Source: JAJTZA01 sp041749815 (GTDB lineage: Bacteria > Verrucomicrobiota > Verrucomicrobiia > Chthoniobacterales > Terrimicrobiaceae). From it: a DNA stretch of 31,125 nucleotides. This document shows positions 8,229 to 16,602 of the stretch, piece after piece; the first letter of the stretch is position 1; each line of letters opens with the position of its first letter. The notes beneath the pieces are model-generated. The model searched no databases. It saw only the letters and a program-made list of their open reading frames with translations, and was not told the DNA's origin. A program made the position numbers and the translations under genes. The stretch covers positions 1 to 31,125 of the forward strand of contig JBGTAR010000106.1 of NCBI GenBank assembly GCA_041749815.1, written 5' to 3'.

Positions 8229-8969
8229 CTATTGCGGGCTTTTGTGTTGTTGCCCAAGGTCGCGGCTGGGTGGGCCCCATGCCTTTTTGTAGTACTTGTA
8301 CTGCTCGACGATTCTGGCATCCGGCACGAGCATCGAGGACGGTGCGGGCAGGAATTCAAATGTTCTGAGCAAGTCGCCGATCCGCACGGCCAGCGGGAAA
8401 CGGGTTTCGGGGTCCAGCCACGCTTCTGAAGTTTCACTCATTTCGACCGGCGCGTCCTCCACAGCCATCACCACCGGTTCGCCACTCTTTTTAAAATAGA
8501 GGGCATTCGCCTTGCTCTCGTATTTCTGCTCACCTGCATAATGCTTGGGAGTAATCCACTCGCATCCGGGAAAGAGATCCGGGCGGATGGGGATGAATCC
8601 CGAGCCGGGCACATACATCTCCCGCGATGCCCCCATGCGGCTGTCGCCCGGATTTTCGGTAAAGAGAAACTCGCCGAGGTACCAGACCTGAAGACGGGAT
8701 CCATCCTTCATTTCATAATCCTCGCGACGCAGGTTTCCGGTGCGCACCACATCGACCCGCACCGGGACGGGTTCCGTGACAGTTCCCACCCCGGAGTTCG
8801 GATCAACCGGAGTTTTCGGGATCTCGTAGTTCACGCGAAAGTGAACCATCTCCGGCATCTTGGCCAGTGCCGGAGCCTCAGGCTCCCCATACCCGGTCCC
8901 GCAAAGAAAACTCCCCGCCAGCACGAGAAGAAGCGGGCGTGGGAAAGTCAGAGAGAAAAAGTTATTCAT
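8229..8969 (-). CDS. Exported protein of unknown function coupled to cassette protein A
   Basis: This 246-residue protein starts with a signal peptide (MNNFFSLTFPRPLLLVLAGS, then FLCGTGYGEPEAP). No lipobox is convincing and there is no second membrane segment, so a periplasmic or secreted location is likely. The rest is beta-rich with few recognisable motifs (GDSRMGASREMYVPGSG; WLDPETRFPLAVRIGDLLRT). Alternating strands carrying a DPETRFPLAVRIG-type turn loosely recall LolA-like outer-membrane lipoprotein-sorting folds, but I would not assign it. Its ATG overlaps the stop of cassette protein A by eight bases (ATGAATAA), so it is translationally coupled as the last gene of the B-C-A unit. It probably serves the same apparatus, for example as a chaperone, tip subunit or substrate. 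Confidence 0.8.
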   Translation of the reverse strand: MNNFFSLTFPRPLLLVLAGSFLCGTGYGEPEAPALAKMPEMVHFRVNYEIPKTPVDPNSGVGTVTEPVPVRVDVVRTGNLRREDYEMKDGSRLQVWYLGEFLFTENPGDSRMGASREMYVPGSGFIPIRPDLFPGCEWITPKHYAGEQKYESKANALYFKKSGEPVVMAVEDAPVEMSETSEAWLDPETRFPLAVRIGDLLRTFEFLPAPSSMLVPDARIVEQYKYYKKAWGPPSRDLGQQHKSPQ

Positions 8970-11900
8970 GAATTGGCTCGGTGCGGATTTCGAGGACTCG
9001 GTTGGTCAATCGGTCGATGGCAATATGGATCCAGTAGCGTCGAGAAGCCGACGGAATGAAGTTTTCCAATGACGAGGACCCCGGGGCGATCTTGCCGGAT
9101 TGCACAACGAGGTCGAGAAGAAGGTTCCATGTGCGCGCGTCTGTCACAGGAGCCAGGGACCGGCTGATGACCTCGCGGCGGTTCTTGATCCTCGCGGCCG
9201 CCGTCGGCAGTTGCGCGCCCACATCCGCAGCGGCGGTGACAACTTTGGCCACGTCGCCGGGCGATGTGATCGGCGTCGTATCCAGCGTACTCCGGATCGC
9301 CGTGGCAAGTCCCGAGGCCTGGGTCGGCGTGAGCGCTGTGCCGGAATCCGGTTCCAGCAACGTTCCGGCAAGAAGCGCTTCCAAGACCTCCCGAGGAGCG
9401 GAGTTCGGGTTGATCCGGTCCGCCGTCATATCGGCTTCGGTCATCGTGAAGAGATCCAGAAGCGCGGCATCGGGACTCTCGGCGGTGAAGAAGTCCAGTC
9501 CCTTGAATGGCAGATCCCGAAACGCCGCGCCCATCTCTGCCACATTGCGGAAGGGACGATTGAGAATGATGGGACGGCTGTTGGTATTGCCTGTGGCCAT
9601 GGGCAGGCCATCCAGCGTGCCGTTCGCATACGCGCCGTCAGCGCGCCTCACCACGCCGTCCGAATCCGCGTAGTAAACAGAGCCTGACGTTTTGTTTTCC
9701 GAGATGAGGCCCAACCGCACATCCGCACCCGGATGGGTGAACGGCGGGATGCCGGGCTTGCCATCATAGATGGCATGTCCCGCATCGACCCCCGTCCGCA
9801 TCGTCCTATTGACTTGGGTCGCGTTCTGCCAAGGCCTGGGAAGGTAACTCCGGGTGACGGTGAAGCGGTCGGTGCGGGCATCCGTCTTCTGGAGAAATGT
9901 GAAGGGCGCCGGCCCCATGCCCGAACTCCCGTTGTTCCCCAGCGTCGGCATTCGCCTCATCTGATTGTACGTATGCCATTGCCCGGAATCATCGCGGTAT
10001 TGCACGGACAGTGTTGTCGGCAGGTCCATGAGAAATCCACTCAGGGGGCTGGAAGGCAACCCCGGGAGAATGACAGGAGGCTGGCCACCGGAGACAGGAA
10101 TGCCCGAAGGACGGTTCGGCAGAAAGCCGAACGTTTTTACGTAGGCCATATTGGACGTATCAACGTCATAGGTGCCCAAGGGGTTCGGTGTGCTCGAATT
10201 GAAAGCTTCCGTCACTGTTGGTTCCCGCCACTGCGTGACGGAGAGATCGAATTCGACCTGGCTCTCGGTCGGGTTGAGGAACTTTGTCGGGGCTGTGGCC
10301 CGGCCATTGGGAAACGCACTGTGGTTCGTAAACATCGTGATCGCCCCGTCGGCGACAACGCGGAAATTCGATGGCCCCTGATGGTTGCCGCTCGACCCTT
10401 GATTCTGGTGGGGATTCCAGATCTCCGGCTGGATCCACGACCACTGCTCGTAGAGATCATCGTTTTTATCCGCCGGGGTGGCATCGCGAACCCAGACGGA
10501 CCCCATCGCCCGGGTCAGACCCGGAAGATTCTCGACGCCGGTAAAGTACTGGAACTGGCCGTAAACAACATGATCCGCCGGAGGGAAGACTTCGGCGAAG
10601 ATTGTCGTGGGGTAGTTTCCCCAATCGTACTGGTCGATAATATTGGCACCCAGGCGGAAGATGTGCGCATCGATGTCATTGTCCAAAGCGGTCACATACG
10701 AACCGATCCAGCTGCCTCCCGCTGTCTGGTTACCCGCAAGAGAGCCATGCAGGATCGCGGCTTTGAGCAATTCGAAAAAGTTCGGCTCCCGGCCGCTGGC
10801 CGCCACCTCGTCGAGCGTCTTGATGCGCATGGGCGACGGGTTGGTTCCGGGCGGCTCGTATTTCCAATAGGACGGATAGAGCCTCCCACTGTTGCCCGGG
10901 TCGGGGGCGGCCAGGCCGTTGTCAACCCACTTCAACCCGAAGGCGGAAAGGATTTTTGCCGGATCCGCACCGGAGGCCGGGCCGCCCGTTGGACTCTGGC
11001 TGTCGAGCCATGCCAACCGGGAGAGCGGAAACCGGCGCTTCACCAGGGGTTCGCCCACGACCGCATCCGAACCATCCATCCGTTCGAAGGGCGTTGTCAC
11101 CTTGACCGACAGAAAATCGGGATTCAGGGCATTGTTGTCGTAAGCGCGGGATGTGTATTGGAATTCAGCATCCGACGTGCCCCCGAGATCGGACGCGTTG
11201 GGTCCGGGGTGAATCGCGGGAGCATTGAGGGAACGGTGGAAGACGGAAAGGGAGGGCAGCGCGTCCAGGTTCGTCACCACGCTCTGATCCTTCAGAAATT
11301 CAAAATAGCGAACCAAATCCCCGCGACCGAGAAACCGCTCGTCCCCGTCGGCAACGCGGAGAAATCCGTCCAGAGTGCCGGGCTCAGTGCCGATATCCGC
11401 CCTGGCCACGCGCATGTAGTCTTCAAATGTCGAACCCGCAAGACTGCCCGCGTTTCTCCACGCAACAAGGGCATCCACAGCTGCCTGCGGGAGGCCTGAG
11501 ATTCGCGACAAGTCCGCATAGGCGATCGAGCCCTTGCCGGCGAGTTCCTGAGCTGTCGGAGCACTTCCGCCCGTTGACGGATATCCCGCCACATTCACAT
11601 TCAGAAGTCCTCCGATGTCATAAAGCACGAACGCAAAACGCCCCGAGACCTCGGAGGGATCCGCCGGAGCGCCGGTTGCTCCCTGCGGGGTCCAGTAGAT
11701 CCAATCCGGCGTCTGAAAATCCGCGAATCCCGCCATGCTCATTAAATGCGGACGGTTCCAGGAATCCTTGGGAAAGAAGATGCCTGTCTGTGCCGGCTGT
11801 GTGGTCGAAACCTCGCTGCCGGTCAGGCCGTCAAGCGTGGCACCGCCGTAGTCTGCATCAAAGCCGGCAGGCTTCCAATTGGAACGGTTCGCGCTCCGCA

Positions 11901-12243
11901 TGCTGCGACGGACCAGAGTGGGGAGCGACGTGCGCTCCGCGCTGGAGACCCATCGTGCCGGACGAATCGTTGCCGCCACGCGGGGACGGAAAAGGCCCTC
12001 CGAGGTTTTCACGTTGGGATCGGAGCCAGCCTCGATCTCCGCCTGCAAATCCCCGATCACCGATTCCATGGCTCCGCGCCCCAACTCATCAACCTGCACG
12101 CTCGCTGCATAGAGACTGCTCACCTTGCGATCGAACTGGACCTTGAAAAAGAATGCGAGGACAACCACGGTCACCAGCACCAGAAACGTGAGGATCAGGA
12201 CCAGTGCCACACCGCATTCGGATTGACGTAGGGGGGATTTCAT
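8962..12243 (-). CDS. Verru_Chthon cassette protein A, GspK-like giant minor pseudopilin
   Basis: The ATG at 12243-12241 overlaps the TGA of protein C (ATGA) and opens the hydrophobic start GVALVLILTFLVLVTVVVLA, preferred over an initiator 30 codons upstream inside protein C. The product has 1093 residues. The N-terminal segment is prepilin-like but lacks Glu at position +5, exactly as in GspK. Two further features match GspK: YDIGGLLNVN near residue 207, followed by a helix-hairpin region with VDALVAWRNAG, and INPNSAPREVLEALLAG near residue 941. Size and neighbours match, from memory, 'Verru_Chthon cassette protein A'. GspK caps the type II secretion pseudopilus tip and contacts H, I and J. 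Most of the middle of this protein is extra and unassigned. It should sit in the inner membrane and periplasm after prepilin-peptidase processing. Confidence 0.8.
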   Translation of the reverse strand: MKSPLRQSECGVALVLILTFLVLVTVVVLAFFFKVQFDRKVSSLYAASVQVDELGRGAMESVIGDLQAEIEAGSDPNVKTSEGLFRPRVAATIRPARWVSSAERTSLPTLVRRSMRSANRSNWKPAGFDADYGGATLDGLTGSEVSTTQPAQTGIFFPKDSWNRPHLMSMAGFADFQTPDWIYWTPQGATGAPADPSEVSGRFAFVLYDIGGLLNVNVAGYPSTGGSAPTAQELAGKGSIAYADLSRISGLPQAAVDALVAWRNAGSLAGSTFEDYMRVARADIGTEPGTLDGFLRVADGDERFLGRGDLVRYFEFLKDQSVVTNLDALPSLSVFHRSLNAPAIHPGPNASDLGGTSDAEFQYTSRAYDNNALNPDFLSVKVTTPFERMDGSDAVVGEPLVKRRFPLSRLAWLDSQSPTGGPASGADPAKILSAFGLKWVDNGLAAPDPGNSGRLYPSYWKYEPPGTNPSPMRIKTLDEVAASGREPNFFELLKAAILHGSLAGNQTAGGSWIGSYVTALDNDIDAHIFRLGANIIDQYDWGNYPTTIFAEVFPPADHVVYGQFQYFTGVENLPGLTRAMGSVWVRDATPADKNDDLYEQWSWIQPEIWNPHQNQGSSGNHQGPSNFRVVADGAITMFTNHSAFPNGRATAPTKFLNPTESQVEFDLSVTQWREPTVTEAFNSSTPNPLGTYDVDTSNMAYVKTFGFLPNRPSGIPVSGGQPPVILPGLPSSPLSGFLMDLPTTLSVQYRDDSGQWHTYNQMRRMPTLGNNGSSGMGPAPFTFLQKTDARTDRFTVTRSYLPRPWQNATQVNRTMRTGVDAGHAIYDGKPGIPPFTHPGADVRLGLISENKTSGSVYYADSDGVVRRADGAYANGTLDGLPMATGNTNSRPIILNRPFRNVAEMGAAFRDLPFKGLDFFTAESPDAALLDLFTMTEADMTADRINPNSAPREVLEALLAGTLLEPDSGTALTPTQASGLATAIRSTLDTTPITSPGDVAKVVTAAADVGAQLPTAAARIKNRREVISRSLAPVTDARTWNLLLDLVVQSGKIAPGSSSLENFIPSASRRYWIHIAIDRLTNRVLEIRTEPIHE

Positions 12244-13049
12244 CGGCCGGGGGTGGGAATGGAAATGGTTCGTGTGTAGATCCGGGTTCCTCGACGGGAT
12301 GGGCCCGTGAGTGCGGCAATATTGGTCTTCCATTCTTCAGCTGGCGACTTGTTGTCCGCCGCATCCTGGAAGACATCCAAATATTCCTGAAGCTGTCCGG
12401 AGCTTTCGACGAGCGAGAGCGTGGCATCGTCGAGGATCGCAAGGGAGATTTCGATCGCCGCGGTCGCCGAGGGGTCGGTGCGGGCGGTGTCCGGCATTTT
12501 AAAGACCTTTCCAAGGGACTTGTCGGCGGCCACAAAACGAAAATCGAAGGCCATAACTCCCGGGCCCACGACATCGGGAGTTGCCGCCGGCTCGGGCAGA
12601 GTCGCCCCGGCTGTGCGGGAAAACGGCACGCGGTTCGTTCCGGAAGACCCGCCGTACCCGAGAGGTTCCGCATAACGGTAAAGCCCAATGGGATTATTGG
12701 AACCTCCCCCCGGAGCCCAGGCATAACGAACCAGCGTGGCACGACGCAGCGCACCGGGCACTTCAACCCGTGACAGGAAGTGCAGGCCACTGCCAGCACC
12801 GGCAAAATTTGGCAGGTCTTCCTCAACGACAGCGCGGTAGATATCAGAGGCCAGCGTGTCAAAAACGATCCGCGCATAAGAATAGTTGTCGATGCGGTTC
12901 CTGCCGGACGTCCACGTCTGACTCGTCATACTCACCACAGTCGCCGCAAGAACCACAATCAGAGCTAGCACCGCCATCGAAACCAGAAGCTCGATGAGAG
13001 TGAAGCCATTCCCCTGCTCACGCCCTGCAGGTGCATGGGACCCGCTCAT
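12240..13049 (-). CDS. Verru_Chthon cassette protein C, GspJ-like minor pseudopilin
   Basis: The 269-residue protein has a textbook type IV prepilin signal, REQGNGFTLIELLVSMAV, with cleavage expected after Gly15 and Glu at +5, followed by one hydrophobic helix (LALIVVLAATVVSMTSQ). The globular part (ARIVFDTLASDIYRAVVEED, then alternating strands and a C-terminal ending RIYTRTISIP) has the layout of GspJ-type minor pseudopilins. Its ATG overlaps the protein B stop by four bases and its own TGA overlaps the protein A ATG by four bases, so B-C-A are translated as a tightly coupled set. The family name 'Verru_Chthon cassette protein C' is from memory. Confidence 0.82.
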   Translation of the reverse strand: MSGSHAPAGREQGNGFTLIELLVSMAVLALIVVLAATVVSMTSQTWTSGRNRIDNYSYARIVFDTLASDIYRAVVEEDLPNFAGAGSGLHFLSRVEVPGALRRATLVRYAWAPGGGSNNPIGLYRYAEPLGYGGSSGTNRVPFSRTAGATLPEPAATPDVVGPGVMAFDFRFVAADKSLGKVFKMPDTARTDPSATAAIEISLAILDDATLSLVESSGQLQEYLDVFQDAADNKSPAEEWKTNIAALTGPSRRGTRIYTRTISIPTPGR

Positions 13050-13537
13050 TCCACGCGGAGGGCGGTGCTGACAAGAAAACGCCGCGCAGCAGAGCTGTCC
13101 GCTGCCGCAGATGCGGGCGAGATCAACTCCAGATTGATCGACGCCAGCCGGGGGTTCGCCGCTTCCTTTTGAATCGTAAAGAAGACCCGGTAATCGGCGC
13201 TTTCAGCAGACGAGACAATATTGCCCTCGGCGTCGAGGAAAAGGGGAGGATCACCAGCATCTCTCCTCGCATTCTCTGTGAGCTTTGGAAGCACATTTGA
13301 ATCCAAATCGTGCGCGACAGAGCGGCGCTCCCCAAGAATCCGTGACGCGACCGCCGAGGCATCGACATCGCTCATCGCCTCGCGGTTGGATTGCAGGGCG
13401 ATACTGAGAAGCCCGGTGATTCCGGTGATCGCAAACGTGAAGATCCCCATTGCCATAGTCACTTCGACAAGTGAAAATGCACGACGGCGGCGCTTGCAGG
13501 CGCTGGCGGAGATTTTGGCTGTGTCAGGAGGGGTCAT
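13046..13537 (-). CDS. Verru_Chthon cassette protein B, GspI-like minor pseudopilin
   Basis: I start at ATG 13537-13535 (163 aa, MTPPDTAKISASACKRRRR), not at the TTG 11 codons upstream. A basic tract leads into the prepilin helix AFSLVEVTMAMGIFTFAITG with Glu at +5. The residue before the expected cleavage point is Ala instead of the usual Gly. Short globular domain and size are those of GspI-type minor pseudopilins. It is the first gene of the coupled B-C-A unit, and an operator-like palindrome lies 62 bp upstream, shared with the divergent GH31 gene. Confidence 0.8.
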   Translation of the reverse strand: MTPPDTAKISASACKRRRRAFSLVEVTMAMGIFTFAITGITGLLSIALQSNREAMSDVDASAVASRILGERRSVAHDLDSNVLPKLTENARRDAGDPPLFLDAEGNIVSSAESADYRVFFTIQKEAANPRLASINLELISPASAAADSSAARRFLVSTALRVE

Positions 13538-13598
13538 GTGTTCGGGAGATCTGACGAAACTATCCACCAAGGAAGACTCTCATGCAAAGGCCGCGTTG

Positions 13599-13612
13599 TC
13601 GCAACGTTGGGA
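13599..13612. promoter_or_regulatory. LacI-type operator between protein B and GH31
   Basis: TCGCAACGTTGGGA is palindromic at 12 of 14 positions around a central CpG, the usual form of LacI/GalR-family operators. The identical 14-mer recurs at 16515-16528 and, inverted, at 17753-17766. Here it sits in the divergent region between the cassette operon (minus) and GH31 (plus), so a single bound dimer could control both directions. No strong -10/-35 pair is visible around it. Confidence 0.72.
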
Positions 13613-13660
13613 GCCGCCAGGGCTTCGGTGACCGGATCATTGTGTGCTTAACTCGACTCA

Positions 13661-15760
13661 ATGGCAAATGATGTGACAGAAAATTCTGCCGCACTCTCCT
13701 GGGAGCGATCGGCCCCCGGGGTGTGGACGACGTGTTTTGCAGAGCCGGAAGCGCAGACGCCCTTGCGGCATCTTCTCAGGGCCAACCAATCCAAAAACGC
13801 CAATGATGTCCGGCCGGAACCTCCTGCCGTGCTCGACGGCGTCGCGTGCCATGCCGGCCCGCGTGGCGTCTTGGTGAGGCTGCCGTGTGCAGTGGACGAG
13901 GATTTCTATGGCCTTGGCCTCCAGTTTCACAGCCTGCGGCAAACCGGGCGCAAGAAGACTCTCCGGGTGAACAGCGATCCTTCATGCGATTTGGGAGACT
14001 CACATGCCCCCGTGCCATTTTTTGTTTCGACCGCTGGCTATGGGATCCACTTCGACACCGCACGCAAAGCGTCATTCTACTTTGGTCGCCAGGAACAGGA
14101 TCCCAATGCCGGCAGCGGCAGCCTCAACGACTCCGAGGAAACTCTCTACAGTTTGCGCGCGGAGGGAGCCCGCCATGTGGAGGTGGAGATCCCCTTGGCA
14201 CGCGGCATCACTCTCACGATCTTCGAGGGGCCGACTGTGCTGGATGCGGTTGCACGATACAATCGGTTTTCCGGGGGCGGTTGCCTCCCCCCTCTGTGGG
14301 GCCTCGGCGTGTGGTATCGTGGCCATCTGGAGTGGAGTCACGAGGAGGCCTCCGCCATGTTGGAACAGTTTCGCGCCTCGGGTATCCCCTGCGACGTGAT
14401 CGGCCTCGAACCCGGCTGGCAGACGGCGGCCTACAGTTGTTCCTACAGGTGGAATCCGGCACGTTTCCCAAATCCCGGGGCTTTCATCGCCGGGATGGCT
14501 GACCGGAATGCGCACATCAATCTCTGGGAGCATGGATTTGTCCACCCGACGTCACCGGTCCATGAAAACCTGTTAGCACTCAGCGCGGATACCCGCGTGT
14601 GGGGTGGCCTCGTTCCGGATTTCACCATTCCAAGGGCTCGGGAGTGTTTTGCACGCTTCCATGCCGGCGAACACATTGGGATCGGCGTCTCCGGCTACAA
14701 ACTTGATGAGTGCGACGGCAGCGACTTCACGCCTTCACCCTGGTCGTTTCCCGACCACGCTCAGTTCCCGGGCGGGTGCGACGGGGAACAAATGCACGCG
14801 CTCTTCGGCAGCCTCTATCAGGATGTGCTGGAGCAGCCCTTCGTGGAGCGCAATACGCGCACGTTCGGGCTTGTGAGGTCCTCCCATTCGTTCTCTGCGC
14901 CGCGACCATATGTTCTCTACAGCGACTATTATGACCACCGAGCGTATGTGCGGGCCCTTGCGAGCTCGGGATTCTGCGGGTTGCTCTGGACTCCGGAAGT
15001 CCGCGAGGCCTCATCCCGTGGCGACTTGCTCCGCCGCCTGCAAACGGTCGTCTTTTCTCCACTGGCAGGAATCAACGCGTGGTATATCCCGAACCCGCCA
15101 TGGCTTCAACTCGACCGCAAGAAGAACCAGCGGGGAGAAATCGACCCGGCTGCTTCGGAAATCGAGCACGCCTGCCGCGAAATCCTCCGTTTGAGAATGC
15201 GGTTTCTCCCATACTTTTACGCAGCTTTCGCGCGCTATCATTTTGATGGTATACCACCCTTTCGCGCGGTGGTGATGGATTATCCCGATGATCCGCAGAC
15301 ACGCGCAATCGATGACTGTTATCTTGTTGGCGACTCCTTTCTTGTTGCTCCTCTCTTCCAGGACGACACGTCCCGGTGCGTTTACCTTCCGCAGGGAACA
15401 TGGCACGACTTCTGGACTGGGGACGGTTTGGAAGGCGGACGCGAACACACGATCACCTCGCCACAGGAACAGCTTCCTCTCTTCGTCAAATCCGGATCCC
15501 TCCTCCCGCTCGCGGCACCCGTGGAATACGTTTCGGACTCACTTGTCTTCAAACTCGAACCACGGCGCTACGGGAACCCCGTCCAACCAACACGTCTTTT
15601 CGTCGATGACGGACTCACCTTCGACTATCGCAGAGGGCGATTTGCCTGGCAGGATCTCACCTGGGACAAAACCAATGATGTGTTCCAGCTATCGGAAACG
15701 CCTGCGGGCTTCGCCCCGAGATATGCTCTTCGCAATCACTCGCTCCCGCTGTGGACGTGA
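13661..15760 (+). CDS. GH31-family alpha-glycosidase
   Basis: The 699-residue protein follows the GH31 plan: N-terminal beta-sandwich with VDEDFYGLGLQFHSL, a barrel with LPPLWGLGVWYRGHLEW and GIPCDVIGLEPGWQ, the nucleophile region SGYKLDECDGSDF (Asp in KLDE), then FLPYFYAAFARYHFDGIPPF and a C-terminal beta domain with GDSFLVAPLF and LPQGTWHDFWTG. GH31 enzymes are retaining alpha-glycosidases (glucosidase, xylosidase, galactosidase, N-acetylgalactosaminidase). The usual WSGD acid/base context is replaced by VLYSDYYDHRAYV and GLLWTPEVREAS, so the exact activity is open. No signal peptide is visible, which points to cytosolic oligosaccharide cleavage. It lies between D and B of the pseudopilin cassette on the opposite strand and ends five bases before the end of convergent protein D. 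Confidence 0.9.
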   Translation: MANDVTENSAALSWERSAPGVWTTCFAEPEAQTPLRHLLRANQSKNANDVRPEPPAVLDGVACHAGPRGVLVRLPCAVDEDFYGLGLQFHSLRQTGRKKTLRVNSDPSCDLGDSHAPVPFFVSTAGYGIHFDTARKASFYFGRQEQDPNAGSGSLNDSEETLYSLRAEGARHVEVEIPLARGITLTIFEGPTVLDAVARYNRFSGGGCLPPLWGLGVWYRGHLEWSHEEASAMLEQFRASGIPCDVIGLEPGWQTAAYSCSYRWNPARFPNPGAFIAGMADRNAHINLWEHGFVHPTSPVHENLLALSADTRVWGGLVPDFTIPRARECFARFHAGEHIGIGVSGYKLDECDGSDFTPSPWSFPDHAQFPGGCDGEQMHALFGSLYQDVLEQPFVERNTRTFGLVRSSHSFSAPRPYVLYSDYYDHRAYVRALASSGFCGLLWTPEVREASSRGDLLRRLQTVVFSPLAGINAWYIPNPPWLQLDRKKNQRGEIDPAASEIEHACREILRLRMRFLPYFYAAFARYHFDGIPPFRAVVMDYPDDPQTRAIDDCYLVGDSFLVAPLFQDDTSRCVYLPQGTWHDFWTGDGLEGGREHTITSPQEQLPLFVKSGSLLPLAAPVEYVSDSLVFKLEPRRYGNPVQPTRLFVDDGLTFDYRRGRFAWQDLTWDKTNDVFQLSETPAGFAPRYALRNHSLPLWT

Positions 15761-15765
15761 TCCTT

Positions 15766-16446
15766 CTAGTGATTCCGGAAGACCCGGGTTCGTCCAGTCT
15801 GGCCCTCAACGGAAATGACAACGGGATTGCTTCGGTCCTTGTCCTTCACGCCCTGCATTCCGAAGAGATAGGAACGTGCCGGCTGCGTGCCCGACCTCGC
15901 CGCTCCGAGCGGGCTGAAGCGAATAACCCGGGAAAAGTCCCTTGTGTTCGATCCTCTCGAAATTCGGAAAATCGGCCCTGTCTTCGCGAGAGATCCCCCG
16001 TCCGGCGAACCCAATGTCGCCGCGACTCCCGCCAACTGGGCATCGGGGATAAGAGCCACCCCCTCCGCGCGCTCGATGCGGGTTTCAAGCCGCAGGACCG
16101 AGTTGGTCTCGGGGTTGACCGGAGTCGGGTCATCCCATGCTGCGCCTTCCCCAGTGGCATCAAGGGAAGACACGAGGATCGCTTCCACCGCAGGCGAAGA
16201 GGCATCCGTGTCCTCGCGCAGGCAGAACCAAACGTAGGTGTTTTTTGCCGCGGCCTGCATCCTCGCCTGTTCGAGCAAACCCGCCATCTTGGCCGACGCC
16301 CCATTGACGCGCCCGCTGTCTGACACTGATCCCAACGACAGAGCAGCCACAACCATCAACAGCCCCACAATTGCGATCACTGCCAATAATTCGATCAACG
16401 AAAATGCACAGCCGTTTCGACGGAGGCGGAGGGAGTTCGTAAACAT
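15766..16446 (-). CDS. Verru_Chthon cassette protein D, GspH-like pseudopilin
   Basis: I start at ATG 16446-16444 (226 aa), which opens MFTNSLRLRRNGCAFSLIEL; the 34 upstream codons overlap the operator and look non-coding. The prepilin helix is FSLIELLAVIAIVGLLMVVA with Glu at +5 and Ala, not Gly, before the cleavage point. Downstream the helix continues (AKMAGLLEQARMQAAAKNTY), which is typical of GspH/FimT-type pseudopilins, followed by a small beta domain. It lies on the same strand as B-C-A but is separated from them by the opposing GH31 gene. It is transcribed divergently from lacI, with an operator 69 bp upstream. The family name is from memory. Confidence 0.8.
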   Translation of the reverse strand: MFTNSLRLRRNGCAFSLIELLAVIAIVGLLMVVAALSLGSVSDSGRVNGASAKMAGLLEQARMQAAAKNTYVWFCLREDTDASSPAVEAILVSSLDATGEGAAWDDPTPVNPETNSVLRLETRIERAEGVALIPDAQLAGVAATLGSPDGGSLAKTGPIFRISRGSNTRDFSRVIRFSPLGAARSGTQPARSYLFGMQGVKDKDRSNPVVISVEGQTGRTRVFRNH

Positions 16447-16514
16447 AACAGAGGAAAAAGAAGGGCCTTGAATGAACGTCGCAGAGTAAGAGGACGCTTC
16501 CAAAACCTCATCAC

Positions 16515-16528
16515 TCGCAACGTTGGGA
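16515..16528. promoter_or_regulatory. LacI-type operator between protein D and lacI
   Basis: This is the same TCGCAACGTTGGGA 14-mer as at 13599. It sits between divergent genes, 69 bp before protein D and 75 bp before lacI, immediately upstream of the predicted lacI -35 region. It could therefore repress D and autoregulate lacI. Confidence 0.72.
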
Positions 16529-16532
16529 CACA

Positions 16533-16561
16533 TCTTGCCTCGAATCATCAGTTCCTATAAT
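16533..16561 (+). promoter_or_regulatory. Predicted lacI promoter
   Basis: A perfect -10 hexamer TATAAT (16556-16561) lies 42 bases before the lacI ATG. The -35 is less clear: TCTTGC (16533-16538) gives a 17-base spacer, TTGCCT (16535-16540) a 15-base spacer. The operator at 16515-16528 ends just upstream. Confidence 0.55.
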
Positions 16562-16602
16562 GCTGTAAACTCGATCAATCTCCAGCCCCTAAAAACCAGA
16601 CA

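Noticed and set aside
9733..11499. 588-codon open frame on the plus strand
   Set aside because: It is antisense to cassette protein A, whose start, overlaps and GspK-like motifs are convincing; the antisense product shows no domain.
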